Positions 16,762-27,513 are shown, counted from the stretch's first letter. The stretch: DNA of 64,000 nt from Bacillota bacterium (GCA_013178305.1 JABLXB010000001.1:1-64000); one strand, 5' to 3'. Notes: generated from the sequence alone by a model not told the origin. Program-made: numbers and translations.

Positions 16762-17532
16762 TCACATCTCCAGCCAGTCCGCCAGTGGGGCCACCCTGAC
16801 GCCCGAGCGCTCCAGGGCGGTGCGGATGGCCTGCGCGAACCCGAGCGCATCGGGACCGTCGCCGTGCAGGCATATGGTATCGGCAACGATTGGAACCCTG
16901 GTCCCGTCAACGGCTATGACCACACCCTCCTGGACCATTCGAAGCACCTGTTCAACGGCCTTTTCGTGGTCGTGGATGAGCGCGCCTGGTTGCGACCTGG
17001 GAACGAGGCCCCCGTCGCGGCTGTAGGTGCGGTCCCCGAACACCTCGCTGGCGGTGCGAAGGCCGGCGGTCTTGCCTGCCTTGTAGAGCTCGCTTCCGGA
17101 AAGGGCAACCAGTATGAGGGAGGGATCCACCTCGCGGATGCCTTCCACCAGCGCCTCGGCAAGTCGCCGGTCTCCTGCCGCCTGGTTGTACAGCGCTCCG
17201 TGGGGTTTAACGTGGGTCAGCCTTACACCCTCAGCCCTCGCAAACGCGGCGAGCGCTCCTACCTGATACACGAGGTCGTCCCTTGCCTCGTCCGGGCTGA
17301 TGTCCATGGGCCTTCTTCCGAAGCCCACCAGGTCGGGTAATCCAGGGTGGGCCCCAATCGCCATTCCGCGGGCGGCGAGCTTCACGGTCCTACGCATTAC
17401 ACCTGGACTGCCCGCATGAAAACCGCACGCAATGTTCGCGGAGGTTATCAGGGACATGATCTCGGGATTCAGGGATATCTTCCATCTGCCGAAATCCTCG
17501 CCGAGGTCGCAGTTCAGATCGACAACCTTCAT
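16762..17532 (-). CDS. pxpA: 5-oxoprolinase subunit A (LamB/YcsF family)
   Basis: The 256-residue protein has the family landmarks: [12 protein letters not shown] at the N-terminus, [16 protein letters not shown] near residue 31, [15 protein letters not shown] near 60, [13 protein letters not shown] near 105, and [15 protein letters not shown] near 165. It is the PxpA part of the PxpABC complex that hydrolyses 5-oxoproline. ATG 17532 has GAGGAGG upstream and overlaps the IclR stop by four bases (ATGA), so the regulator and the enzyme are translationally coupled. Confidence 0.95.
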   Translation of the reverse strand: MKVVDLNCDLGEDFGRWKISLNPEIMSLITSANIACGFHAGSPGVMRRTVKLAARGMAIGAHPGLPDLVGFGRRPMDISPDEARDDLVYQVGALAAFARAEGVRLTHVKPHGALYNQAAGDRRLAEALVEGIREVDPSLILVALSGSELYKAGKTAGLRTASEVFGDRTYSRDGGLVPRSQPGALIHDHEKAVEQVLRMVQEGVVIAVDGTRVPIVADTICLHGDGPDALGFAQAIRTALERSGVRVAPLADWLEM

Positions 17533-18326
17533 CCGCGCTCCTCCTCTCCGGCTGAGGGCCGGTATCCAAGCTTCGAAGAGACCGCGTCAACACAGCTTTT
17601 CAATGCCTTGACCAGAACGGGCTCTCGCTCGGGACCAAACCTCGCCTGCGGGCCGGCGATGCTGATAGAAGCCACCACTTTGCCTGTGTAATCCCTGATG
17701 GGCATGGCGATGGCCCAGGTGCCTTCGTAAAGCTCGCCGCAGCTGATGGTATAGCCCTGGGCCCTCTCCATCCGGATCCTCTCTTCGAGCTCCTTGCGGT
17801 CTGTGATTGTCACGGGAGTAAACCTCTGGAGGATCTGTTCGTCCAGGATGCGCTGCAACTCGTCATCAGGGAGAAACGCCACCAGCGCCCTCGGGCACGC
17901 GCCCGCGTACACTGGAGCCTTTCTTCCGACCCTCGTATACAGCCTTACCGGCTGAGTGGTCTCCACCTTCTCAATATAGACCGCCTCTTCCCGGTCCATC
18001 ACGACGAGCTGCACGGCCTCCTCGATCTCATCCCGCAGTTTCACCATGAATGGGAGTGCGATAGACCGGATTTCCATCTGCTCCGCTACCATCTGTCCCA
18101 GTTCGAGAAGCCGCAATCCCAGCCTGTAACGACGCGGGCCGCGGGAGTCGCCGCTTACATCAATAAGGCCTGAGGAGACAAGCGCGCTGAGCATCCGGAA
18201 TGCCGTGGATTTCGAGAGGCCCGACATGGTGCTGATGTCGTCAAGGGTAAGACTCGGGATGCTGGGCGTGAAGAGATTAAGTAGTTTAAGAGCCTTGATG
18301 GAGCTTGCGTTGGCGTTCTTTACCAA
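17529..18326 (-). CDS. IclR-family transcriptional regulator
   Basis: The 265-residue protein has an N-terminal winged helix (LTLDDISTMSGLSKSTAFRM, then LVSSGLI) and a C-terminal effector domain with VYAGACPRALVAFLPD and YEGTWAIAMPIRD. IclR proteins sense small organic acids. As the first gene of the pxp operon it most likely controls that operon and itself. The start is TTG 18326 with GAGGGTGAG five bases upstream. An AT-rich palindrome at 18353-18369 is a good candidate operator. The ligand is not known; 5-oxoproline or glutamate would fit the context. Confidence 0.9.
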   Translation of the reverse strand: MVKNANASSIKALKLLNLFTPSIPSLTLDDISTMSGLSKSTAFRMLSALVSSGLIDVSGDSRGPRRYRLGLRLLELGQMVAEQMEIRSIALPFMVKLRDEIEEAVQLVVMDREEAVYIEKVETTQPVRLYTRVGRKAPVYAGACPRALVAFLPDDELQRILDEQILQRFTPVTITDRKELEERIRMERAQGYTISCGELYEGTWAIAMPIRDYTGKVVASISIAGPQARFGPEREPVLVKALKSCVDAVSSKLGYRPSAGEEERG

Positions 18327-18352
18327 TTGGGCTCACCCTCGATAGGTATATC

Positions 18353-18369
18353 ATTTCATTAATTGAAAT
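18353..18369. promoter_or_regulatory. Palindromic candidate operator of the IclR regulator
   Basis: ATTTCA-TTAAT-TGAAAT is a perfect inverted repeat, 27 bases upstream of the IclR start, in an AT-rich island of otherwise GC-rich DNA. Size and place fit an autoregulatory IclR site. Confidence 0.55.
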
Positions 18370-18382
18370 ATATTGATCGATA

Positions 18383-18610
18383 TTTGACACAGCACTTGAG
18401 CATTCGACACGGGAACGAGATCTCCTCCAGGATTTGGGCTGTCATCGAGTAGAGGTGGAGGTTAGCCGCCAGAGAGAGTACCTGGATTCGAGAGGGATTC
18501 GAGAGGGATTCGAAATACTCGCGCAGCACGGCGTCATCCCTGTTGGTTCCCTTGGCCGATACCAGGGGATGGCGGGCTTCAGGAACATCTTTAACGCCGG
18601 CGAGACTTAA
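18383..18610 (+). pseudogene. Possible 3' remnant of an unknown gene
   Basis: A 75-codon plus-strand frame without any ATG or plausible start ends at TAA 18610. It contains TRERDLLQDLGCHRVEVEVS, then REGFEILAQHGVIPVGSLGR and YQGMAGFRNIFNAGET. The composition looks like real protein rather than chance reading, but I do not recognise it. It includes the 11-base tandem repeat at 18485-18513. It may be the tail of a gene cut by rearrangement between the pxp and dnaK operons. Confidence 0.3.
18485..18513. repeat. Short 11-base tandem repeat
   Basis: The unit GATTCGAGAGG occurs twice in perfect tandem and then as a seven-base partial copy. It probably arose by slippage. Confidence 0.8.
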
Positions 18611-18639
18611 GGGCCGGGACTCTCATTCAAGCCCGGCCC
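18611..18639 (-). terminator. Hairpin terminator after grpE
   Basis: GGGCCGGG (18611-18618) pairs with CCCGGCCC (18632-18639) around a 13-base loop, about 45 bases after the grpE stop. On the minus strand TTAAGTCT follows, a modest U-rich tail. Confidence 0.6.
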
Positions 18640-18684
18640 CTCCGGATCCGATAGTCTGGACCTTCACGCCCTCGCTACAGGGCC

Positions 18685-19271
18685 TCACTGCGCGGGGTTC
18701 TCACCATCCTCCGCGGGCCGCGCCACTCGAACACGGGCGACACGGAGGACGTCCCCTTCGTGGGTGTATCCCTTCTGGATCTCGTCGGTCACCGTTTCCT
18801 CTTTTACGCCGGGTGAGCTGCACACCGCGATCACTTCGTGTACCGCGGGGTCGAACTTCCTGCCCACAGATTCAACCGGCTGGACGCCCTCGGACGAGAG
18901 TATCCCCTCGACCTGTCGCAGCAAGACCTCCAACCCCGTTCGCAACGTGGCCGCGTCGGCATCCTTCGTCCCGAGAGCGCGGTTGAAGTTGTCAACCACA
19001 TCGAGCAGCTTCAGGAGAAGGTCCTTCTTTCCCCTCCGGATCATCGCAGCGACTTCGCGCTCCATGCGGCGGCGGTAATTGTCGAAGTCGGCCCGCGATC
19101 TGAGGAACAGATCCCAGTTCTCGGCCACTTTGGCCTTCAGCGACTCGACCTCGGCTCGGAGCGCGTCAACGTCGCCGGCAACCGCTGAATCGGGGGCCTG
19201 TGAATCAGGGGCCTGTGCGGCCTTGTTGTCGCAGCACGAGCCGCAGGAATCCTTCATCTCTCGATCATCCA

Positions 19272-19275
<4 letters not shown>
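18685..19275 (-). CDS. grpE: Nucleotide exchange factor GrpE
   Basis: GrpE releases ADP from DnaK. The 196-residue protein has a Cys-rich start (CGSCCDN), a long coiled coil ([20 protein letters not shown], then [11 protein letters not shown]), and the C-terminal beta domain with [20 protein letters not shown] and [14 protein letters not shown]. Its start overlaps the dnaK stop by four bases, so dnaK and grpE are coupled. The N-terminal CxxCC cluster is unusual for GrpE. No dnaJ follows. Confidence 0.95.
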
Positions 19276-21260
<1,985 letters not shown>

Positions 21261-21314
21261 ACATGCACCTCCACAATACGATGCCGCACGCCTCCGTGGT
21301 CCCGCGCGACGGCT

Positions 21315-21698
21315 TCATCGTCTACCTGCGGGGCCGCCCACGGGCTCCCCACGGCGCCCATCCATGGAATCCTCCCCACTTGCCCCCTCACCGAGGGCCT
21401 CGCCCGCGGGACTGCCGGCCCGTGAACGCTCTATCTCGAGGATGTGCTTCACGCCCGCCAGGTTGATACCGTGCTCCCTCAACAACGAACACACGTGCCT
21501 CAGCAGCACCAGCTCATTCTCGCAGTATAGCCTGGCGTTCGCATCCGTGCGCGCCGGCTCAAGGATCCCCTCTCTCTCGAGCTGGCGCAGCAGTTGGGGG
21601 CTCACCCTCAGCAAGCGCGCGGCCACGCTGATGGTGTACACCGGCTCATCCGGCCCATGGAGCCTGCCGGGAGGCCTGTGGCTCCTGGACTTATCCAC
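21315..21698 (-). CDS. hspR: MerR-like heat-shock repressor HspR
   Basis: The 127-residue protein carries a MerR-type helix-turn-helix: PVYTISVAARLLRVSPQLLR, QLEREGILEPARTDANARLY, then HGINLAGVKHILEIERS. This is the HspR pattern, and it is followed directly by dnaK. HspR usually represses dnaK with DnaK as co-repressor. The start is GTG 21698 with AAGGGGTG upstream. In Actinobacteria hspR is the last gene of the operon; here it is first. The C-terminal 40 residues are Gly/Glu-rich and of no clear function. Confidence 0.85.
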   Translation of the reverse strand: MDKSRSHRPPGRLHGPDEPVYTISVAARLLRVSPQLLRQLEREGILEPARTDANARLYCENELVLLRHVCSLLREHGINLAGVKHILEIERSRAGSPAGEALGEGASGEDSMDGRRGEPVGGPAGRR

Positions 21699-21738
21699 CG
21701 CCCATTCACCCCTTGTGCAAGCCAGTTTCCTCTAAGAG

Positions 21739-21766
21739 AGTATATTGATTAATCCGGCTATGTCAA
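21739..21766 (-). promoter_or_regulatory. Sigma-A-type promoter of hspR-dnaK-grpE
   Basis: On the minus strand TTGACA (21761-21766) and TATACT (21739-21744) are 16 bases apart. It lies 41 bases upstream of the hspR start. I did not find a perfect HAIR palindrome or CIRCE element here. Confidence 0.75.
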
Positions 21767-21918
21767 GGATAATGGATGGATCGCATCAGCAGACTGCTGT
21801 TATCGACATAATTTCCTTGATGACGGTTGATGACGGCGGGTGATAGCGAAATAGTGGCGAATAGTGGCGGGACGATGGTCTCGAAAGGGCCGGTAAGGCA
21901 CGCCAGGTGAGGCGCTCT

Positions 21919-22551
21919 CTACAGGTAGAACGCCAGCTGGTGCAGTTCGAGGCTGACGTCGGCGGAATTGACTTTGACGCCCTCCGGCGCCCTCAGCTTC
22001 ACCGGGGCGAAGTTCAGAAACAGCCTGACGCCCGCCTTCACCGCCCTCTCCAGCACGAACTGGGCGGCAGACGCGGGCACAGTGAGCACGGCTATCTGAA
22101 CACCCTTTCCGGCCACGCGCTCCGCCAGCGCGTCCAGGTGATCGATCACGATTCCCTGCACGTGTTGGCCGACCTTGTTCGGGTCAACGTCGAATAGCGC
22201 CACGAGGCGGAACGGTCTTGAAGCCTCATCCGGCTGTTCCCGGGTCAGGTATCGAGCCAGCGCAGCGCCAAGCTCGCCCATCCCGAGTATCGCGACGTTG
22301 GTTGGACGGTCCGTTTTCAGGATCGACCTGAGCTGGACCTTCAGGTCGCGGGCAGGATAGCCAACCCCCTGTTTGCCGAACTCCCCGAACGTGGCCAGGT
22401 CTTTCCTGACCTGGGCCGGAGTCACGCCGGCAAGTTCCGCGAGTTCCTGCGACGATATGTAGTGGCCGAGCATCAAACCGTGTTCTTCGAGAAGCCTGAG
22501 GTATTGAGCGAGTCTCCTGACAACCACATCCGGAACTCGTGCCGGCCGCAT
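21919..22551 (-). CDS. rex: Redox-sensing transcriptional repressor Rex
   Basis: Rex senses the NADH/NAD ratio and controls fermentation and respiration genes. The protein of 210 residues has a winged helix (GHYISSQELAELAGVTPAQV, RKDLATFGEFGKQGVGY) and a Rossmann domain with the motif LGMGELG and LFDVDPNKVG. The C-terminal swap helix (DVSLELHQLAFYL) is present. The frame is open to 22638, but ATG 22551 has GGGAGGG eight bases upstream and the family N-terminus, so it is preferred. It lies 71 bases downstream of the Gx-transporter gene. Confidence 0.95.
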   Translation of the reverse strand: MRPARVPDVVVRRLAQYLRLLEEHGLMLGHYISSQELAELAGVTPAQVRKDLATFGEFGKQGVGYPARDLKVQLRSILKTDRPTNVAILGMGELGAALARYLTREQPDEASRPFRLVALFDVDPNKVGQHVQGIVIDHLDALAERVAGKGVQIAVLTVPASAAQFVLERAVKAGVRLFLNFAPVKLRAPEGVKVNSADVSLELHQLAFYL

Positions 22552-22621
22552 TGACAGGTCCCTCCCACGACTACCGTTCTTCGCCGTATCATGACAACGT
22601 CCTGTTTTAGAACGTCCTGCT

Positions 22622-23164
22622 TCAGCTGCCGGATTCACCCGGCCCGAGCAGCGACCGTATGAGACCCTCGAGAGGCTTGAGCCTCAGTGAAATCAAGCCT
22701 ACCAGTACACCGGTCGGCAGGCCGAAGGCCAGCAGCGCCGGCAGGTAGTAAACCAGGGCCGGTTGCCTCGTTATGAGTCCCGCCGCAACGAGCTGGGCAA
22801 CGTTGTGAGTGATGGCTCCCACCACGCTTACGCCGACGGGGCTTAGCCGCTCGCGGCCGGTCACGACGAGTACACCCATGACTGCGGTACTGGCAAGCCC
22901 TCCAGCCGCGCTCAGTATGAAAGTCGCGCCGAGGAGGAACCCGCCAAGGAGGCTACCGAGCACGGTCCGGACGCCCGTGACGACCAGCCCTTCAACCAGC
23001 CCGTACGTGTATATCACGTGAACGGCTACGACGTTGGCCAGTCCAAGCTTGGCTCCCGGGAATATGTAGGGTACAGGGATCAATGCCTCAACGGCGTGGA
23101 GAGCCACGGCGAGCGCGCTTAGAGTCGACAGGTAGACCAGTTTGAACGTGTGGCCCCTGTTCAC
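22622..23164 (-). CDS. Gx transporter family membrane protein (HepS-I-like domain)
   Basis: The 180-residue, five- to six-helix membrane protein matches the Gx transporter family, formerly annotated heptaprenyl diphosphate synthase component I: AVEALIPVPYIFPGAKLGLA, then NVVAVHVIYTYG and GAITHNVAQLVAAGLI. Its substrate is unknown. The frame is open to 23248, but GTG 23164 overlaps the stop of the NusG-domain gene as GTGA, which points to coupled translation. This Gx/NusG-II pair is common in Bacillota. Confidence 0.85.
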   Translation of the reverse strand: MNRGHTFKLVYLSTLSALAVALHAVEALIPVPYIFPGAKLGLANVVAVHVIYTYGLVEGLVVTGVRTVLGSLLGGFLLGATFILSAAGGLASTAVMGVLVVTGRERLSPVGVSVVGAITHNVAQLVAAGLITRQPALVYYLPALLAFGLPTGVLVGLISLRLKPLEGLIRSLLGPGESGS

Positions 23165-23532
23165 TTCGATTCGACCTTCAGGACGACCCGGTTGGGCAGG
23201 CAGACTATGACCTGGCCCGGCTGCGCAGCCCATCCCATCCGTATGCACACCTTGTCCGGGCAGTCGGAGGAGAGCATCCTGACGCGGCCGCCCGAAATCT
23301 CGAAGGTGCTATTGCCGATGAACCCCCGGACCGTCCGCCTGACGCTTTCGCCGCCGGTCAACGGGATGCGTTCGGCGTCAGTTCCCATCACGTTGACAAC
23401 CACGACTGCGGCTGGCTCCTTCGGTCGGAGTACCAAAAAACCCACCCACAGCAGGGCAGCCAGTGCGAGTGCCGCTGCGATCACCAGGGTGTCGCTGCGG
23501 GTCCAGGCCCTACGACCCATCCCGGCCCGCAT
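23161..23532 (-). CDS. NusG domain II-containing protein
   Basis: The 123-residue protein has one N-terminal membrane helix (TLVIAAALALAALLWVGFLV) and a compact extracytoplasmic domain with the family motif SSDCPDKVCIRMGWAAQPGQ followed by VIVCLPNRV. Three cysteines in this motif may form a disulfide or bind metal. The role is unknown, but it is regularly next to a Gx transporter gene. ATG 23532 has GTGAGGG nine bases upstream. It overlaps both neighbours. Confidence 0.88.
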   Translation of the reverse strand: MRAGMGRRAWTRSDTLVIAAALALAALLWVGFLVLRPKEPAAVVVVNVMGTDAERIPLTGGESVRRTVRGFIGNSTFEISGGRVRMLSSDCPDKVCIRMGWAAQPGQVIVCLPNRVVLKVESK

Positions 23533-23965
23533 CCCCGACGACCCTCACCGGATCGCCCCTCCTGACACGTCCCCCTCTAACTACCCGCGCGAACACGCCC
23601 TCGCGCGGCATTATGCACTCGCCCACCTGGCGGAATATCGCGCAGCCGGCGTGGCATTCCTTGCCGATCTGGGTGACTTCCAGCAACGCCTCGCCCGCCT
23701 CGAGACGGGCGCCGACAGGCAACGACCAGACGTCCAGGCCCTCGATTGTCAGGTTTTCGGCGAAATCCCCGTAACCCACATCGAGGCCCCTCCCGCGCAT
23801 CTTGTCGATGCTGGACACCGACAGCAGGCTCACCTGGCGGTGCCAGTCGCCTCCGTGGGCATCACCTTCCAGCCCGAACCCTTCCTTGAGAGCCCCTTCT
23901 CCGATATCGGTTTTCCTGACACCCTTGCGGTCGCTATGACACACCGCGACGATGCGACCCTCCAT
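23510..23965 (-). CDS. MOSC domain protein
   Basis: The 151-residue protein is a minimal MOSC domain: GLEGDAHGGDWHRQVSLLS near residue 31, GDFAENLTIEG near 66, and GKECHAGCAIF near 101 with the conserved cysteine pair. MOSC proteins transfer sulfur or handle molybdenum cofactor; stand-alone forms are poorly understood. The frame is open far upstream, but ATG 23965 has AGGAG eight bases before it and gives the family start. It overlaps the NusG-domain gene by 23 bases. Confidence 0.88.
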   Translation of the reverse strand: MEGRIVAVCHSDRKGVRKTDIGEGALKEGFGLEGDAHGGDWHRQVSLLSVSSIDKMRGRGLDVGYGDFAENLTIEGLDVWSLPVGARLEAGEALLEVTQIGKECHAGCAIFRQVGECIMPREGVFARVVRGGRVRRGDPVRVVGDAGRDGS

Positions 23966-24182
23966 GCGAAATTCTCCTGTTCCACGATCATTTGCCGGAT
24001 TTGCCGGCTCCAGCAAATCTAAATATAGCACGACCACGGTCTCAAAGAAAGGCGAGTGGCGGGCGGCCGGAAGGCCGGTGAACGCGGGCGGAGACAGGTA
24101 TCGGTATGGCGAATAGAGCAACCTGTGGCGGTCAATTTTATCAGAAGAGCCTGCGCAGGGAGTCAATGGGGGTCGATAGTCC

Positions 24183-24365
24183 GTGAAAGCGATGGTAGAC
24201 AAGGATTTATGCATCAGCTGCGGCCTTTGTCCGGAAATCTGCCCCGACGTGTTCGCCATGGGGGACGACGAGAAAGCATTCGTCAAGGAAAACTCCGACT
24301 GCAGTGCGGAATGCTGCCGGGAGGCGGCGGATTCGTGCCCCGTGGGGGCGATAGCGGTCGAATAG
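24183..24365 (+). CDS. Ferredoxin, single [4Fe-4S] type
   Basis: The 60-residue protein has CISCGLCPEICPDVF near residues 10-24 and CREAADSCPVGAI near the end. The CxxCxxC plus distal CP motif binds one [4Fe-4S] cluster, and extra cysteines (DCSAEC) lie before the last motif. The start is GTG 24183, giving MKAMVDKDLC, the common ferredoxin opening. It is divergent from the MOSC gene and convergent with the methyltransferase/RACE pair, for which it could supply electrons; that link is inferred from position only. Confidence 0.9.
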   Translation: MKAMVDKDLCISCGLCPEICPDVFAMGDDEKAFVKENSDCSAECCREAADSCPVGAIAVE

Positions 24366-24373
24366 CAGCGCCG

Positions 24374-25288
24374 CTACCCTGCGGGCCGGACGTGGTATCT
24401 TCCGTATTCGACCAGGGCCTTCCTGAAGGCAAGTATGTGCGCGATGGGCAGGGCGGTCCTCACCACGCCGCTCGAGCTCGACAGGATGAACCCCCCGCCC
24501 GGGGCGCCGGCGGAGATTGCCTCGCGGACAGCGTCCTCTACTTCGCCGGCGGGTGACACCGCAAGCCTCTCCACCTCGACGTTCCCCATCAGGCAGACGC
24601 GCTCGCCATAGGCGCGCTTGAGAGAGCGGAGGTCCATCCCCGCCGACGGTTCCAGCGAGTGGATTACCTCAAACCCGAGGGAAACCAGGTCTTCAAACAC
24701 CGCGTTCAAGTCCCCGTCGGAATGGAAGAAAGGTACACAACCCGCGTGCTTTATGGCGGTCACCATCTCGCCAAGCCGCGGAAACAGCAGCACTCTGAGA
24801 TCGCGCGGCGACAGGTACGTCCCGCCCGAGTATGCGATGTCGTCTCCGATGAGGATGCCGTGCGCGCCGGAATCGACGGCCTCAAGCGCGGCCGAGGTGT
24901 TCCGGGCAATCGCGGCGGCGATGCCTTCCTGGATTGCCGGGCGATCGAGCCTGAGGCCCAGCATGAACCGGTCGAAGCCCATGCCGGACATGCACTCGTA
25001 GAAGCCGCCCCCCACCACGCAGAGGACGAACGCGTCGGTCTCGAGCCGGTAGCGCCTGACGCGATCCTCGAACCCGGGCGCGCCGGCATTCACTGGAGCG
25101 ATGTCCATCCCGAGAGCGTCAATGGCTTCCATCTCCAGTTCGATCGAGAGCCGGTCCGGCTTCCCGCCTTTCATCTCGCTAAGCAGGTTACGCGCGGCGC
25201 CGGCCTCGATCCCGAGTTCACCCCAGGGGACCCTGTCCGGTTCCCGCTCCCTGCGTATCGCCATCATAACTCGTTCGAATCGTGTCAT
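24374..25288 (-). CDS. Uroporphyrinogen decarboxylase-family (corrinoid) methyltransferase
   Basis: The 304-residue protein has the URO-D-type barrel of MtaA/MtbA-like methyltransferases: PDRVPWGELGIE near the N-terminus, GILIGDDIAYSGGTYLSPRD near residue 144, the FHSDGD motif near 187, and GGGFILSSSSGV near the C-terminus. Such proteins move methyl groups between substrates, corrinoid proteins and cofactors. The partner is probably the RACE-type activator encoded just upstream (gap five bases). No corrinoid-binding protein gene is present nearby. The usual zinc cysteine is not obvious, so the exact activity is open. Confidence 0.8.
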   Translation of the reverse strand: MTRFERVMMAIRREREPDRVPWGELGIEAGAARNLLSEMKGGKPDRLSIELEMEAIDALGMDIAPVNAGAPGFEDRVRRYRLETDAFVLCVVGGGFYECMSGMGFDRFMLGLRLDRPAIQEGIAAAIARNTSAALEAVDSGAHGILIGDDIAYSGGTYLSPRDLRVLLFPRLGEMVTAIKHAGCVPFFHSDGDLNAVFEDLVSLGFEVIHSLEPSAGMDLRSLKRAYGERVCLMGNVEVERLAVSPAGEVEDAVREAISAGAPGGGFILSSSSGVVRTALPIAHILAFRKALVEYGRYHVRPAG

Positions 25289-25293
25289 GGTCT

Positions 25294-27324
25294 TCAGTGC
25301 CCGCCCACGCCGGGCGCGGGGAACTCGATGTTCCTTACGAAGGCATCCTGGAACGAAGGCATCGCCGAGAGTTCCACGTGCTCGGCGGTTGACGCTATCC
25401 GCGCCGCCCTCCGGCGCGCCTCCACCGAGAGGAGGTACAGCTGCGCCCCGGTCCCCGCGGCGTTGCCGATGGCCCTTACGCGAGAAACGTCCACAGCCGG
25501 CAAGAGTCCGAGGCCCACGGCGTCATCGGGCCTGATATGATTGCCGAACGCCCCTGCAAGGCACACCACATCGAGGTCGCCGGTCGCGATTCCGGCCCGC
25601 TCCATCAGAAGCTCGATCCCCGTACGTATGGCGGCCTTTGCGAGCTGGAGCTGCCGCACGTCCCTCTGAGTCAACTGGACGGGGTTCCCCGCGGCGTCCC
25701 TGCCGAGGACATAGCCACTTGCCATGACGTCGCGGTCGCTGAACCTGCCGCGCGGGTCAATCACACTGGCGAGAAGCATTTCGCGAACGGCGCGGATGAG
25801 CCCCGAGCCGCAGAGCCCCCTGGGAGGGCCCCCGCCCAGCACGGTCACGCTGTCCGGTACACCCGGGGAGCCCGCCCCACGGGAGAGGCGGACGTCGACT
25901 ATCGCCCCTGGAGCCGCCCTCATCCCGGACGCGATCTGCCCGCCCTCGAACGCCGGCCCTGCTGCGGTGGAGCATGCCAGCAGCCGGTCGCCCTTCTTTA
26001 GCAGGACCTCACCGTTGGTCCCTATGTCGACCGCCAGCCAGGTGCCGGACGGATCGAGTGCCTCCACGACCGTCCCGACAGCCACAGTGTCGCCACCCAC
26101 GTACCCCGCTATCCCCGGGGCGATCCACACCTCGGCTTCGGGGTGGATCCCCAGCCCGAGGTCCCCGGCCGTGTACGTAAGGGGTTCGAGTACCGGGGGG
26201 ATATACGGTGACCTGCCGAGCGCCTCGGGGTCTATACCGAGGAAGAAAGACGACATGCACGTATTCCCCACGACGCTGGCAGCGACGATCTGGCCGGCGG
26301 TGATGCCCGCGGTCTCGGCCAGCCTCGCGATCAGCATGTTGAACCCGCGGAGCACCAGGAGACGCATCTCCTCGACGCCACCCGCTTTGGCGGAAGAGTA
26401 GGTTATTCGCGAAATCAGGTCGGCCCCGGCACTCACCTGCGGGTTTGTCGTGGAAAGCGCGGCGACGGTCGCAGGGCCGCGCGCGGCCGCGTCCCCCGGC
26501 CACCCGAGGTCGAGGAGGTAGGCGGCAAGCGTGGTGGTCCCGACATCCAGAGCGAGCCCCCAGGGGCCTGGAGCCGGGGCGCCATCACCAGTAACGTGGG
26601 GCACCACACTCACGACGCGGTTCAAACCCGCCGTAACCGACACCCTGCCGCTTTCAGCCCTCAATGCCCGGGGGATGCTGCGAAGTGATGAAAGCCCGAA
26701 TTCTAGGCTACCCCTGGATCGGTCCGGCCACTGGGCCGCCCGTCCCGCGAACGTCGCCCCCAGGGCGGTCTTCAGCCTCGAGAGGTCGTCCTTCTGCGAT
26801 GCAAGGGACGGCGCCTCGACCGTAACCTCGGCGAGACGTACGCACGGGCTGTACTCGAACGGGGCGGGGACCTCGCCGAGCGGGGCGCCGCGCGAGCCGC
26901 CGTGCGAGGCCTGCAGGCTCCCCCGGAGAAGCGATACGGCGGGAATGGTAGCGGCTGTATCCTTGCCCCCGGCGAACTGCGCCCCGGCCGGGGCGTCGAG
27001 AGTGACCACGACATCCCCCTCGATCAAGGCCCTGCACGCGAGCCTGAATCCCGCCGCCAGCGCGGCGTCGCCGAGCCGTTCTCTCTCGGATGGGTCCGGA
27101 GGCGACAGCTGCCCGTCAACCTTGACGGCACACCGGCCGCACACTCCCCTCCCACCGCACGGCAGGTCGAACACCGCAACACGGGAGATAGCCTCGGCCA
27201 GGGACGTCCCCCTGTCCACCACGATGCTTCGCCCTTCCGGCATCAGCACGACGCGCGTCGTCGTGCCGGCCGGTCCGCCTGGTCCCGGTATCATGAGCCC
27301 CGCATCCCTCCAGCCCCGCTTCAT
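25294..27324 (-). CDS. RACE-type corrinoid activation protein ([2Fe-2S] + DUF4445/ASKHA)
   Basis: The 676-residue protein has an N-terminal plant-type [2Fe-2S] domain with Cys56, Cys62, Cys65 and Cys97 (DLPCGGRGVCGRC, RLACRAL). A linker follows, then an ASKHA ATPase-like domain with ALDVGTTTLAAYLLDL near residue 255, VVGNTCMSSFFLGI near 350, and LAVDIGTNGEVLLKKGDRL near 430. Proteins of this kind use ATP to reduce corrinoid Co(II) to Co(I) for methyltransferases. The start is uncertain: ATG 27324 has a weak ribosome site and ATG 27294 has GGAGGG upstream. It forms a two-gene operon with the methyltransferase. Confidence 0.88.
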   Translation of the reverse strand: MKRGWRDAGLMIPGPGGPAGTTTRVVLMPEGRSIVVDRGTSLAEAISRVAVFDLPCGGRGVCGRCAVKVDGQLSPPDPSERERLGDAALAAGFRLACRALIEGDVVVTLDAPAGAQFAGGKDTAATIPAVSLLRGSLQASHGGSRGAPLGEVPAPFEYSPCVRLAEVTVEAPSLASQKDDLSRLKTALGATFAGRAAQWPDRSRGSLEFGLSSLRSIPRALRAESGRVSVTAGLNRVVSVVPHVTGDGAPAPGPWGLALDVGTTTLAAYLLDLGWPGDAAARGPATVAALSTTNPQVSAGADLISRITYSSAKAGGVEEMRLLVLRGFNMLIARLAETAGITAGQIVAASVVGNTCMSSFFLGIDPEALGRSPYIPPVLEPLTYTAGDLGLGIHPEAEVWIAPGIAGYVGGDTVAVGTVVEALDPSGTWLAVDIGTNGEVLLKKGDRLLACSTAAGPAFEGGQIASGMRAAPGAIVDVRLSRGAGSPGVPDSVTVLGGGPPRGLCGSGLIRAVREMLLASVIDPRGRFSDRDVMASGYVLGRDAAGNPVQLTQRDVRQLQLAKAAIRTGIELLMERAGIATGDLDVVCLAGAFGNHIRPDDAVGLGLLPAVDVSRVRAIGNAAGTGAQLYLLSVEARRRAARIASTAEHVELSAMPSFQDAFVRNIEFPAPGVGGH

Positions 27325-27513
27325 AGAATGCCCATCAGCGACACACCGTCAGATTCTGCCCACAGCGCACCGGAACCTCTTTCAGCGGTTTCCGGGCCAA
27401 GCCTAAAACGCCGGTGGCGGCCATACCCTCTAACGGGTATACCCCCGCGGGGCGCAGTGTTCTTGCATCGCCCGCGGGGCAGCACCCAACATGGGCGAGG
27501 TGGTGTGAGTAAG

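Noticed and set aside
26902-27513. Long N-terminal extension of the ZIP transporter
   Set aside because: It lies antisense to the RACE gene, has shadow-like composition, and a good start with ribosome site exists at 27514.
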